This document shows, one piece after another, positions 16,340 to 25,495 of a stretch of 64,000 nt of DNA. The stretch is from Sphingobacterium nematocida (GTDB lineage: Bacteria; Bacteroidota; Bacteroidia; Sphingobacteriales; Sphingobacteriaceae): NCBI RefSeq assembly GCF_900168125.1, contig NZ_FUZF01000004.1, positions 62,001 to 126,000 on the forward strand. Reading direction: 5' to 3'. Below the pieces are notes generated by a model, which saw only the letters and a program-made list of their open reading frames with translations, was not told the origin of the DNA and did not search any database. Position 1 is the stretch's first letter. Every line of letters starts with the position of its first letter. The position numbers and the translations under genes are program-made.

Positions 16340-17497
16340 ATGAGGAACTTTTGGCATTTAATCAAAAGAGAATTTGGCTTATTCTATCAGAATAAGGTAT
16401 TGCTTGTTCTTTTTTTAGGCGCTCCGATCATGTACGGTGTACTGGTAGGCGGGGTGTACAAGAAAGGTAAAGTAACGCACCTTCCTATCGTAGTCGTTGA
16501 TGAAGATCGTAGTCCTTTGTCAAAACAGCTGATCGATATGTTCAACGAAAATGAGGTTATTTATGTAGCTGAACTAATGAATGATCCATTTGGTGCTAAG
16601 GAAGCGGCGATGAAAAAGGAGGCTACGGTAGTGGTACATATTCCACGTAACTTCTCGTCGGATGTTAATTACAACCGGAGTACCGAATTGACGTTGTTTG
16701 TCAATGCTTCAAATACCTTGACTTCTAATTATGCGATGATGGCTGTCAATGTTTGTGCAGCGACAATGAAAGCCGGTATACAGATAAAATATCAGGAAAA
16801 GAAAGGGGTGCCCAGCTATGTGGCTACCCAGCAGTATGAACCCTTTAAAACGACTATCGTAAAGCAGAATATACGTAGTGGTAATTACCTGTATTTTATG
16901 CTGCCTGGGGTTTTGCTTACGGTATTGCAACAGGTAATGATGCTGGGATTGGCACTGAGTTTCGCTTCGGAGTTTGAAAATAATACTTTTGGAGAATTGG
17001 TCACTAAAAGTTCGAATGTCTTTATACTTATTCTTGTAAAGATCATGCCTTATATTTTAATGTCATTCTTTATCTATGGATTGTATTACGGATACTCCGT
17101 CTATTATAAAATGCCTTTGCATGTAGAGGGCTTAGCTTTTTTTGGGGCTTCTTTTTTATTTTTACTGGCAGTAGCTTTTTTAGGTATCCTGGTGAGTATA
17201 GCTATTCCGAGCCAGCTGAAGGCTACCGAAATCTTGATGGTCATTGCAACGCCTTCTTTTATACTCAGTGGGTTTACCTGGCCTTTGAGTCAAATGCCGG
17301 ATTGGATTGTTTGGATAGCAAAACTTATACCGTTGACACATTATTTGCAGATTTTCAGAACCATGGTTATCGAGCAGGGAACGGCCGACCTGATAAGGTC
17401 TTCTGTATGGGGACTGGGAATTATTGCGATGGTATCTTTTTTGGGGTCGGTCATTCTTTTACAGCTAAAGGTTAATAAGGTTAAGGCGGTGAAGTAG
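16340..17497 (+). CDS. ABC-2 type transporter permease
   Basis: A 385-residue inner-membrane protein of the ABC-2/YhhJ type. It has one TM helix at about 20-40, a large periplasmic domain (about 45-180), then five predicted helices (about 182-210, 225-250, 260-285, 295-320 and 350-375). FILSGFTWPLSQMPDWIVWIAKLIPLTHYLQIFR is the typical ABC-2 signature. It would need an ATPase to function, but none is encoded in this operon or elsewhere in the window. A partner ATPase must come from elsewhere in the genome, or the permease is atypical. Confidence 0.9.
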   Translation: MRNFWHLIKREFGLFYQNKVLLVLFLGAPIMYGVLVGGVYKKGKVTHLPIVVVDEDRSPLSKQLIDMFNENEVIYVAELMNDPFGAKEAAMKKEATVVVHIPRNFSSDVNYNRSTELTLFVNASNTLTSNYAMMAVNVCAATMKAGIQIKYQEKKGVPSYVATQQYEPFKTTIVKQNIRSGNYLYFMLPGVLLTVLQQVMMLGLALSFASEFENNTFGELVTKSSNVFILILVKIMPYILMSFFIYGLYYGYSVYYKMPLHVEGLAFFGASFLFLLAVAFLGILVSIAIPSQLKATEILMVIATPSFILSGFTWPLSQMPDWIVWIAKLIPLTHYLQIFRTMVIEQGTADLIRSSVWGLGIIAMVSFLGSVILLQLKVNKVKAVK

Positions 17498-17554
17498 GTG
17501 AAGGAGGTTGGAAAGAGGTATAGGTATTTGATTAATATTTCCTTATTTTGAAGA

Positions 17555-18079
17555 ATGATTGAAAATATTGCTTTTAGAAAGGCCGTAGCGACGGATGTGG
17601 ATGATATATGGTCTATCCTTGATGAAGCTATCCGTAAACGCAAGGATGAAGGTTCGGATCAATGGCAAGATGGGTATCCCAATAGAGACGTTATCTTAGC
17701 TGATATCGAAAAGGGGTATGGTTTTGTTGCTGAACGAACGGAAACGGGACTGCTGGCTTATATCGCTATTATTGGAGACATAGAGCCTGCCTATGAAAAA
17801 TTAGAAGGGGAGTGGCTCACGATACGTCCTTATACAGTAATACATAGATTGGCAGTTTCACAAAGTGACCCTATAAAAGGCTTGGGGACCTGGATGATGC
17901 GGGAAGCCGAGAAAGTTAGCTTATCGTGGGGGCGACCAAGCATAAAGGTGGATACAAACTATGATAACGTAGGGATGCTACGTGTATTTGATAAACTAGG
18001 ATACGTGTATTGTGGTGAAGTCTGTTTTAGAGGCGGAGCACGTCGCAGGGCATTTGAAAAATTACTGGACGTTAACTGA
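17555..18079 (+). CDS. GNAT-family N-acetyltransferase
   Basis: A 174-residue enzyme expected to acetylate an amine using acetyl-CoA. The fold is visible from FRKAVATDVDDIWSILDEAI at the start through the central strand YTVIHRLAVSQSDPIKGLGTWMM, where SDPIKGLG matches the R/QxxGxG/A CoA-binding loop imperfectly, to SIKVDTNYDNVGMLRVFDKLGYVYCGEV near the end. The substrate is unknown. Its 3' end overlaps the convergent hydrolase gene by 18 nt. Confidence 0.85.
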   Translation: MIENIAFRKAVATDVDDIWSILDEAIRKRKDEGSDQWQDGYPNRDVILADIEKGYGFVAERTETGLLAYIAIIGDIEPAYEKLEGEWLTIRPYTVIHRLAVSQSDPIKGLGTWMMREAEKVSLSWGRPSIKVDTNYDNVGMLRVFDKLGYVYCGEVCFRGGARRRAFEKLLDVN

Positions 18080-19027
18080 TGGGGTATGGGCTAAAAGCCA
18101 CTGTCCAATATCGGAGAAAACCTGTTCTTTGTTATCTTCCTGTAGTATTTCGTGACGCTTTTCGGCGTAGATTAACGTAGTGATATCTTTAAAACCGGCC
18201 GCTTTTAGTTGTCGTTCGGTATGGTTTATTCCTTTACTAAAGTCGCCGATAGGATCATTTTCTCCGCTGACCAGAAGTATGGGGAGATTGGCTGGGATAT
18301 TTGTATACCAACCTTTTTTTGTTGCCTCTAAGAGTAAGATTAACAAGGTATAAAAGGCATTGTTGGTAAATGGAATGCCGCAACGACTATCTTGCTTAAA
18401 TCGTGTTCTATTGGATTTGCTGAGGCTCAGCCAACTTGTTTCGTCAAAATCTGCTTCCTTTTGAAACTTACTGTTGTTTATCTTGCTAAAGATCCCATTG
18501 ATCAATTTACTTCGTTTCTTTGGACTGAATTTGTTTAAGAGCGAGAGTAAACTTCTAAAGATTTCAGCTCCCGGTGTTTTGGCACCTGTACCTATCCACA
18601 CACTTCCATCAAATTCGGAACCAACTCGTTGTAATACATTACGGGTGATAAATGACCCCATAGAGTGCCCAATAATAAAATGAGGTAGGTTCGGATGTGT
18701 GTCCTTCAGATAGCGATGTAGCCCTATAGCATCTGAAATTAGTCGGTCTTGTGGCTGTTCCTTTTGAAAATAACCCTGTGCGCTCTCATTGATCGCTGTG
18801 TTGCCATGTCCTATGTGGTCATAAAGGAGTACTGCAAAACCGAGATTGCCGAGGTATTCAGCAAAATCCAGATAGCGATCGCTATGTTCTTGCATGCCAT
18901 GCAGTATTAAAATCGAGGCAACCGTATTTTGCGCTACTGGTTCTATGTAAGTGCTGTACAACCCATTTGGAGCTACGCTCTTGTCATTGTTTGAAATGTC
19001 AATATATTTTGTGCTGCTCTTTACCAT
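18062..19027 (-). CDS. alpha/beta hydrolase, monoacylglycerol-lipase-like
   Basis: A 321-residue serine hydrolase of the Hydrolase_4 group. ILHGMQEHSDRY (about 41-52) holds the oxyanion-hole HG. The nucleophile elbow is GHSMGS (about 119-124), the probable acid Asp is in LLVSGENDPIG, and the catalytic His is in EKRHEILQE. No signal peptide is present. The HGMxEHSxRY pattern is characteristic of monoglyceride and lysophospholipase-like enzymes, but the substrate is inferred. The MITE-like repeat lies about 80 nt upstream of its start. Confidence 0.88.
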   Translation of the reverse strand: MVKSSTKYIDISNNDKSVAPNGLYSTYIEPVAQNTVASILILHGMQEHSDRYLDFAEYLGNLGFAVLLYDHIGHGNTAINESAQGYFQKEQPQDRLISDAIGLHRYLKDTHPNLPHFIIGHSMGSFITRNVLQRVGSEFDGSVWIGTGAKTPGAEIFRSLLSLLNKFSPKKRSKLINGIFSKINNSKFQKEADFDETSWLSLSKSNRTRFKQDSRCGIPFTNNAFYTLLILLLEATKKGWYTNIPANLPILLVSGENDPIGDFSKGINHTERQLKAAGFKDITTLIYAEKRHEILQEDNKEQVFSDIGQWLLAHTPSVNVQ

Positions 19028-19105
19028 GGAATGAATGTTCTCGAATTTAATTCAATATACCATTTTTATAGGTTATTTCGTTGCCTTTTTGTGTGTTTTA
19101 ACTTT

Positions 19106-19283
19106 AGAGGCTGTATCAAAAGTAGAATTTATCGTCATTTCGACTGTAGCGCAGCGAAATGGAGAAATCTAAAGATTTGAAATTTAAGTTTTTAGATTTG
19201 CTTCGCAGAGCTCTTCGAGGTTTCTCGACTGTACTACGTTTCGCTCGAAATGACGTGAGAGTTTCAATTATGATACAGCCTCT
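19106..19283. mobile_element. MITE-like inverted-repeat element
   Basis: A 178-bp non-coding element bounded by the perfect 13-bp terminal inverted repeat AGAGGCTGTATCA (19106-19118) / TGATACAGCCTCT (19271-19283). An internal inverted pair CGTCATTTCGA (19133-19143) / TCGAAATGACG (19245-19255) and GAGAAATC/AGATTT motifs make the whole unit fold as a long imperfect hairpin. No ORF of note is inside. It resembles the dispersed palindromic repeats common in Bacteroidota intergenic regions. It is directly downstream of the DUF4954 gene. Confidence 0.7.
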
Positions 19284-19292
19284 TTTGGATAA

Positions 19293-21476
19293 TTATTCTT
19301 GATTTAATAATTTTTCTACTCTTTCTTTAAAGTCGATGTATTCTTCTTTCTGTTTGTTTAAGAAGCTATTGTCCGCTAGTTTTCCTATTACAGATTCCAT
19401 TTCTTCCATGGAGTCGTATGCCAACAGGCGGAAGGGATTCTCATAGTCCTTTGCTCTTGATTTTTCTATTTCTAAACAAATCCATTCCTTTGTTTTAAGA
19501 CTCTGTTCCAGACAGTCCTGTATAAAATCGGTGGTCCATTCGTTGATTGGAAGGTTCGTTATTTCTGCCAAAGAGGCTATTGCATGGGTCGTTTTGTCGT
19601 TTTGATAAGTGCTACTCCATCGGTGGTAATGTTCATGGATGGTACTCCAAGAATCGACTTTTCCACTTTTTATATCCTCGATGAGAGTCTGTACCTGTTG
19701 ATTTTGAATTAATTGACCACCAATGTTTTCAAATTTAGCACGGTGTATATCAGCTAGTTGCTGCTGGGCATCCGATAACTTAAAGGTTCTTTTTTCGAGT
19801 GCATCTGCTAGGTGTGTGCTGCCGTAATAGTGGATCATACGTTTAAAGAGTCTGTAACAGGCTCTGACTTTTATCAATATGACTTTTCGTGTAGAATATT
19901 CGGTATCGGTCAGGTGTATTTCTCTTTTATCAAGATCAAAATCTTGATCCTCCAGCAGCTTAGATCCTAAAATTTTGGGATCCATTTGAGGATTCAAATC
20001 TGACCAGGTCTTCCCCACAGCAATTTTGATCTCATCCAATGCGTCAAACATCTCATTGATCGTATCGGGAGCCAATACATCGTATTCGATGTGTTGGTTT
20101 TTTAATGTTCTTTTGTCCCGGGATGTAAATTTGAACGTATTGCGCATTAACGCATACATATTGTATAAAAACCAATATCCAGGAACTATCAATAAACGGT
20201 TTTTCTCGATGTCGTTGCTGACTAGAGAAAAGGGAATGCGGATATCTAATTCATGCAAAAAGTCTCCTTTGACTAAAAGTGTATATGACGCAAATCTAGA
20301 GTTATGTTTGATACTCACGCATAGACCCGGCCAAAAACCCCGTCCGGCAATGATCTCTCCGTCTGCGGCGCGAGAATTGTGATTAGACCCAATGGTAGCA
20401 CCTGCTGCCATATTACTCTGTCCCTTGATCAGCGCTGCGCAAAGGAAGGAATTGTTATGATGCTGTTCGTGAGCGGGAAATAGGAGGGAGTTCAGTACCT
20501 CACAACATGATATGGTGGAGTTGTCGCCCAGAAAGGAGTTAATCAAGCGTGCACCATACTTTAGCTGAGAATGGGAAGAGAGAATAAAGCGTACTGCTTT
20601 TACGCCGTAAAATATTCTACAACCGTACCCTATTATGCCGTTTACGATTTCACAGCCTTCGCCAATCTGGGTAAACGCTTCTTCACTGGAATTTATTGTG
20701 ACGTTTTTGAGCTTATTTACTCCTTTTATATAGCTATAGGGGCCGATTTTGACATCCTTTATGGTATTTGAATTTTTAAGGACGACGTGATCTGCGATGG
20801 TACTGTAATATCCTCTCTTTTTTGAAAAGCTGTTGTCTGTTATTTCTACTAATCTGTCTTGAAATACGCTGTCGTTTCGAAGACGAGACCATAAATAGAC
20901 ATCGGCAGCCTGCATTCCATCAAAAGGAATTACGGATCGACCTCCATTTTCATTACAGAGCTCCATCCATATTCGCTTTTCCGGGAGCTCGTCGTCTTTG
21001 AGAATCCCATTTCCAAATTTGGCACTGTTACTACTTTCCATTTCATTGATGTTAGAAAGTATAACACTATCTCCGATAATAAAATGAGACATGTAACGGA
21101 CATGATGTATAGCGGAGTACGCGCCAATGTCTGAGCTTACGATAGTCGAGTTGTATATACCACAAGGGAGACGAAGATCTCTATAGGAAAGATATGCCTG
21201 GCGCATTGGCCCGATACGGACTAATCCATAGAATTTTGAGCTTTGAATCTGTTCTGGAAAAAACGGATCGCTAACGAGCACCTCCGACCAATTGGAACTG
21301 TAGTTAAGTTGATCCGTAAGTTTTTTTACCTCTAGGCTTGTCAATGGACGAAAGACCTTTTCTGCACCCAACTGTTCATTCCTAATATAGTATTCGTCGG
21401 CCTGAGCCGGAATATGCTTCGGCGAAATAAAGCCATATCCAAGATTGGCTAAAGGTTCTTGTGTGATGAAGGTCAT
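19293..21476 (-). CDS. DUF4954 family protein
   Basis: A 727-residue cytosolic protein typical of Bacteroidota. The N-terminal third and middle hold hexapeptide-like left-handed beta-helix repeats (for example SDIGAYSAIHHVRYMSHFIIGDSVILSN and CEIVNGIIGYGCRIFYGVKAVRF), as in acyl- and nucleotidyl-transferases. Residues about 480-727 are helical and unfamiliar. It starts 1 nt after the glmS stop, so the two are co-transcribed, which links it loosely to amino-sugar metabolism. The biochemical role is unknown. Confidence 0.85.
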   Translation of the reverse strand: MTFITQEPLANLGYGFISPKHIPAQADEYYIRNEQLGAEKVFRPLTSLEVKKLTDQLNYSSNWSEVLVSDPFFPEQIQSSKFYGLVRIGPMRQAYLSYRDLRLPCGIYNSTIVSSDIGAYSAIHHVRYMSHFIIGDSVILSNINEMESSNSAKFGNGILKDDELPEKRIWMELCNENGGRSVIPFDGMQAADVYLWSRLRNDSVFQDRLVEITDNSFSKKRGYYSTIADHVVLKNSNTIKDVKIGPYSYIKGVNKLKNVTINSSEEAFTQIGEGCEIVNGIIGYGCRIFYGVKAVRFILSSHSQLKYGARLINSFLGDNSTISCCEVLNSLLFPAHEQHHNNSFLCAALIKGQSNMAAGATIGSNHNSRAADGEIIAGRGFWPGLCVSIKHNSRFASYTLLVKGDFLHELDIRIPFSLVSNDIEKNRLLIVPGYWFLYNMYALMRNTFKFTSRDKRTLKNQHIEYDVLAPDTINEMFDALDEIKIAVGKTWSDLNPQMDPKILGSKLLEDQDFDLDKREIHLTDTEYSTRKVILIKVRACYRLFKRMIHYYGSTHLADALEKRTFKLSDAQQQLADIHRAKFENIGGQLIQNQQVQTLIEDIKSGKVDSWSTIHEHYHRWSSTYQNDKTTHAIASLAEITNLPINEWTTDFIQDCLEQSLKTKEWICLEIEKSRAKDYENPFRLLAYDSMEEMESVIGKLADNSFLNKQKEEYIDFKERVEKLLNQE

Positions 21477-21477
21477 A

Positions 21478-23319
21478 CTACTCTACTGTTACAGATTTGG
21501 CTAAGTTTCGAGGTTTGTCCACGTCACAGCCTCTTGCAATGCCTATATAATACGCTAATAATTGTAATGGAATTGTAGAGAGTATCGGAGCGACAATTTC
21601 GTGCGCTTCGGGGATCTCGATAACATCGTCGGATAGGGAGGAGGCGAGTTTGTCATCACGGGATACTAAAGATATAAGCTGTCCTGAACGTGCCTTGATC
21701 TCTTGCATATTGCTGATGATTTTTTCATGGATTTTATCTTTTGTAGCGATGAATAATACCGGAAGATTCTCATCAACTAGGGCTATAGGTCCGTGTTTCA
21801 TCTCTGCGGCTGGATAACCTTCGGCGTGGATGTAGGATATCTCCTTGAGCTTTAAGGCTCCCTCGAGTGCTATAGGGAAATTGTAGCCACGGCCTAAGTA
21901 CAGAAAATCTCGGGCATTGGCGTATTTATGTGCTATGGCTTTAATTGTTTCGATCTGCGTATCCAGTATTTCTTGGGTTTTTTCGGGGATGAGTTGAAGT
22001 TCGCGTACCAATAATTCTGCTTGTTCAGGAGCTATTTTTTGTTTGTATTTGGCAAGTTTAATAGCAAAAAGCAATAATGCCACGAGTTGTGTGGTGAAGG
22101 CTTTCGTGCTGGCCACCCCAATTTCTGGGCCTGCATGGGTGTATATCCCTGAATCGGAGAGCCGGGCAATAGAAGATCCAACAACATTTACTATTCCAAA
22201 TATAGTTGCGCCCTGTTGTTTGGCGTTTTCCAAAGCGACTAAAGTATCTGCTGTCTCACCACTTTGGGAAATAGCAATAATAACGTCTTCTTTATCAATT
22301 ATAGGGTTTCTGTATCTAAATTCTGATGCATACTCGACCTCGACAGGAATCCGACATAATTCCTCAATCCAATATTCAGCAAGCAAGGCCGCATGCCAGC
22401 TGGTACCACATGCGACAATGATGATTCGATGGGCTGATAGTAGTTGGTCTTTAACCCTCTCAAGACCACTTAACGTTATTTGATGGGTATCCGCATCAAC
22501 CCTTCCTCTAAGACAATCTTTAATAGCTTTAGGTTGCTCCACTATTTCTTTCAGCATAAAGTGGGGATATCCCGCCTTTTCTATACTAGCGAGCTCCATG
22601 TCGAGTTGCTGAATAAATGGGGTTACCTGTTCGTTGCCTAGATTTTTGAGTATAAGCTCGTCAGGTCTTATAATAGCGAGTTCATAATCGTTGATGTACA
22701 CCACTTCTTTGGTATGCCCGAGCATTGGAGATGCATCTGAGCCTAAGAAATGTTCGCCCTGCCCGATACCTATGACCAATGGGCTACCTTTGCGTGCTGC
22801 TATTATGGTGTCTGGCGTGTCCTGATCCAGTACGAGTATAACGTAAGCTCCTGTAATGCGTTTGAGCGCAATTCGGATTGCTTCCTCTAAGGGACAATCG
22901 TTGTTGATCTTTATATCTTCAATAAAATTGAGAAGGACTTCGGAATCGGTTTCACTTTTGAAGACATATCCTTTTTTGAGTAACTCCTCTTTGATAGAAG
23001 CATAGTTTTCGATGATTCCATTGTGTACAAGAGCTAGCTTGCCGCTTTGGGACGAATGGGGGTGTGCGTTATAGTCCGAAGGTACACCATGTGTCGCCCA
23101 TCTGGTATGTCCAATCCCTGTTGTAGACGAAAGGTCTGTCGATTTGATCAGTTCCTCTAAGGCTGCGACTTTTCCAGCGGTTTTGGAAATCAGTAACGCT
23201 TGTTGCGAATGAAGTGCAATACCTGCACTGTCGTATCCGCGGTATTCAAGTTTGTGCAATCCTTCTATCAAGTAAGGATATGCTTCTCGATGGCCTACAT
23301 AGCCAACAATTCCACACAT
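21478..23319 (-). CDS. glmS: glutamine-fructose-6-phosphate aminotransferase (isomerizing)
   Basis: Makes glucosamine 6-phosphate from fructose 6-phosphate and glutamine for peptidoglycan and LPS. The 613-residue length is normal. Cys 2 in MCGIVGYVG is the glutaminase nucleophile, GHTRWATHG (about 74-82) is the class II amidotransferase loop, SIS domains follow with SQSGETADTLVAL (about 351-363) and STKAF, and the C-terminus ends in KSVTVE. No glmS ribozyme is recognisable upstream. DUF4954 follows in the same transcript. Confidence 0.97.
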   Translation of the reverse strand: MCGIVGYVGHREAYPYLIEGLHKLEYRGYDSAGIALHSQQALLISKTAGKVAALEELIKSTDLSSTTGIGHTRWATHGVPSDYNAHPHSSQSGKLALVHNGIIENYASIKEELLKKGYVFKSETDSEVLLNFIEDIKINNDCPLEEAIRIALKRITGAYVILVLDQDTPDTIIAARKGSPLVIGIGQGEHFLGSDASPMLGHTKEVVYINDYELAIIRPDELILKNLGNEQVTPFIQQLDMELASIEKAGYPHFMLKEIVEQPKAIKDCLRGRVDADTHQITLSGLERVKDQLLSAHRIIIVACGTSWHAALLAEYWIEELCRIPVEVEYASEFRYRNPIIDKEDVIIAISQSGETADTLVALENAKQQGATIFGIVNVVGSSIARLSDSGIYTHAGPEIGVASTKAFTTQLVALLLFAIKLAKYKQKIAPEQAELLVRELQLIPEKTQEILDTQIETIKAIAHKYANARDFLYLGRGYNFPIALEGALKLKEISYIHAEGYPAAEMKHGPIALVDENLPVLFIATKDKIHEKIISNMQEIKARSGQLISLVSRDDKLASSLSDDVIEIPEAHEIVAPILSTIPLQLLAYYIGIARGCDVDKPRNLAKSVTVE

Positions 23320-23665
23320 AGTATCAAGTTTAATCTGTTAATAGGAAGTCAAAATTATGAATTTTCGATAAAACAATCGATTGCGTAGTGTTTTTTAACA
23401 AAAAAATATTTTTTAAATAAGATATGTGGTAAAATGGAAATTTTTGGGAGTAGATGCTGTTAATATGCTATTGTTAGGAACTGTGCTTGTCCCGGTATCT
23501 GAAAAATGGGAAGCGTAAAATAGGTGTTACATCTATTTTTGATGTCTCGAGGAATAGCCTGTATTTCCTCAATTGAAGGTTTTTTAGGCCGAGGAGCGCT
23601 ACAAAATTTTATATTCGAACGCAATTGTATTGCGTATAGTGGTAAATTTATGTAGGTTTGCCTTG
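23320..23665. other. intergenic region between divergent glmS and the RND efflux operon
   Basis: About 345 nt without a supported gene. It must contain the glmS promoter (minus) and the efflux operon promoter (plus). A perfect -7-type box TATTTTTG lies near 23533-23540 on the plus strand without a good -33 partner. No repeat or strong hairpin was seen. Confidence 0.5.
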
Positions 23666-24049
23666 ATGAGTAATTTTGATATCATAAAAAGCAGTTCGTT
23701 CGCCTTCATGTTGCGGATTGTAGGTATTTTTATGGTTTTTATTCTGACTTCGTGCCCGATAAAGGCATCTATCAAGCAAAATTCTACGCAGCAGGCTTCT
23801 TCCGGATTAGGTATTAAGCAATCCAAACTAATAACTTCGTCGGAAGTCCGTTGTGTGTTGGACGGTAAAGAGAGTGTCGCAAAAGTTACCAATTCGGCTA
23901 TTGAACTCTCACCATCCATCGTATTAATTACTTTTTTTTGTTTCCTATTTTTAAGTGTTTCTAAAAATAGGGTTAGAATACGCTTACCGCAAGTTCCTAA
24001 TTCGGGAACCAATAATCTTTTTATATTCTTTAATCGATTCAATTTATAG
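23666..24049 (+). CDS. hypothetical protein preceding the RND efflux operon
   Basis: A 127-residue ORF from ATG 23666 (an alternative ATG is at 23708). It has a signal-peptide-like hydrophobic stretch ending VFILTSCPIKAS, a polar middle of about 60 residues, then a single hydrophobic helix SIVLITFFCFLFLSV and a basic tail. That layout suggests a small envelope protein with one C-terminal membrane anchor. A longer minus-strand ORF over the same region lacks any such organisation. It lies 69 nt before the tolC-like gene and may be the first operon gene. The function is unknown. Confidence 0.5.
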   Translation: MSNFDIIKSSSFAFMLRIVGIFMVFILTSCPIKASIKQNSTQQASSGLGIKQSKLITSSEVRCVLDGKESVAKVTNSAIELSPSIVLITFFCFLFLSVSKNRVRIRLPQVPNSGTNNLFIFFNRFNL

Positions 24050-24118
24050 CATTCAGACACGTTAATCGCCTAAAGGCATTTTTATAATTGTGTTTTTTTA
24101 CTATAAATTTTACAATCC

Positions 24119-25474
24119 ATGATCAACAAGTTATGGGCTTGTTTGCTCGTTATGGGGACTGCACTCATCTCTAGTGGTGTACACGCGCAGGTACTTCAGA
24201 ACTATTGGCAACAAGCTAAAGTAAACTATAAAGGATTTTCTATTAGAGACCGAGAAATCGGTATAGCCCGCTTAGACAGTGCCGCAGCATTGGAACATTA
24301 TAAGCCGCAGGTCTGGCTTCAATATCAACAGGGATTTAGCTCATTAAACAATGTGTCTGGAGCGTTCTATCCGATGCCTGGTATTTTTAATATCTCCGGT
24401 TCCAACACATCGGGTGGTACGTCAAATACCTTCAATCAGTACGCTACGAGTAGTCTTAATTGGGACTTAGTCAATTTCGGTCGTAAAAATGCGGATCGGA
24501 ATTTAGGTGCTACTGCCGTAAAGCAGTCTACCTGGGAATCTAATCAATACCAGCTCTTGATACAGCATGAGCTTGCTCAACGGTATATCAATTTTTTGTA
24601 TTATCAAACGCTCTTCAATTGGTATCAGGTGCACCTGAAAAGGTATGAGGATATCTTAGAACTGACACGGGATTTGGCGATAAGTGGTATAATTCCCAGT
24701 GCAGATACGCTTCTCGTCTCTTCTTCGTTAAACAACGTTTCGTCTGAACTGTCGCAGGTCTCGGGACAGCTTAAAGGAAATGTATATGCATTATCCGAGT
24801 TTGTCGGTGATACTGTTGATACTGCCGTTGACCAAACGGATCGCTTCTTTAAACTATTGGAAGAGAATGCGTCAGGATTAATTGTTCAGCCTGTTTTGGA
24901 AATAAAGAAATTAGAATCTGAAAAGCTAGACTATTTGATGGAGAAATCAAAGCGGCAAAGCTTACCACGTGTGATGGGAATAGGAGCAGTATCTAGTCGC
25001 AGCTCGGGGGTATCCTCAGAAGGTGTCGCGTCTAATAGTTACGGTGATATGTTTCAGAATTATGCGCACAATTACTTTGTTGGTGTAGGGGTGAGTTGGA
25101 ATCTGCAACAGCTGTTTACAGCAAAGTCTGACCGAAAGATTTTTGACGCGAAACGCCAAAAAGTTGACGAAGAGTATCATCTATTGGATCGAGAAATTGA
25201 AAAACGTGTATTGGATCTGGAAACGCAAGAAAAGCTGACGGTAGATGGTTTGGTCGATTCAGAGCGAAGTAAAAGAGAGGCTTCTGAAGCCTATGATATG
25301 TACAGGGTACGGTATGAAGGAGGATTAATCAATTTGGCAGAACTTCTGCAAGTACAGGCCATTTTGCTTCAAAATGAAAAGCAGAATCTCCTACATTATT
25401 ACAATTACTGGAATATTGCTTTAAAACGATCTTTTCTTGAAGCAGATGTCAATAAGGTGATTCAACATTTCTAA
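24119..25474 (+). CDS. TolC-family outer membrane efflux protein
   Basis: A 451-residue outer-membrane factor with a signal peptide (MINKLWACLLVMGTALISSGVHAQ). It has the alternating strand and helix pattern of the OEP family: SSLNWDLVNFGRKNADRN in the first repeat, VGVGVSWNLQQLFTAKSDRKIFDAKRQ in the second, and YEGGLINLAELLQVQAILL near the end. It forms a tripartite RND system with the next two genes, 21 nt upstream of the pump gene. Confidence 0.93.
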   Translation: MINKLWACLLVMGTALISSGVHAQVLQNYWQQAKVNYKGFSIRDREIGIARLDSAAALEHYKPQVWLQYQQGFSSLNNVSGAFYPMPGIFNISGSNTSGGTSNTFNQYATSSLNWDLVNFGRKNADRNLGATAVKQSTWESNQYQLLIQHELAQRYINFLYYQTLFNWYQVHLKRYEDILELTRDLAISGIIPSADTLLVSSSLNNVSSELSQVSGQLKGNVYALSEFVGDTVDTAVDQTDRFFKLLEENASGLIVQPVLEIKKLESEKLDYLMEKSKRQSLPRVMGIGAVSSRSSGVSSEGVASNSYGDMFQNYAHNYFVGVGVSWNLQQLFTAKSDRKIFDAKRQKVDEEYHLLDREIEKRVLDLETQEKLTVDGLVDSERSKREASEAYDMYRVRYEGGLINLAELLQVQAILLQNEKQNLLHYYNYWNIALKRSFLEADVNKVIQHF

Positions 25475-25495
25475 TCGATAACTATTTATATACAT

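Noticed and set aside
23320..23480. glmS ribozyme upstream of glmS
   Set aside because: The leader is A/T rich and lacks the conserved ribozyme core; this ribozyme is essentially confined to Gram-positive lineages.
23599..24060. Long minus-strand ORF opposite the small envelope protein gene
   Set aside because: It has no domain, signal or RBS, is antisense to a better organised plus-strand ORF, and its composition looks like a shadow frame.
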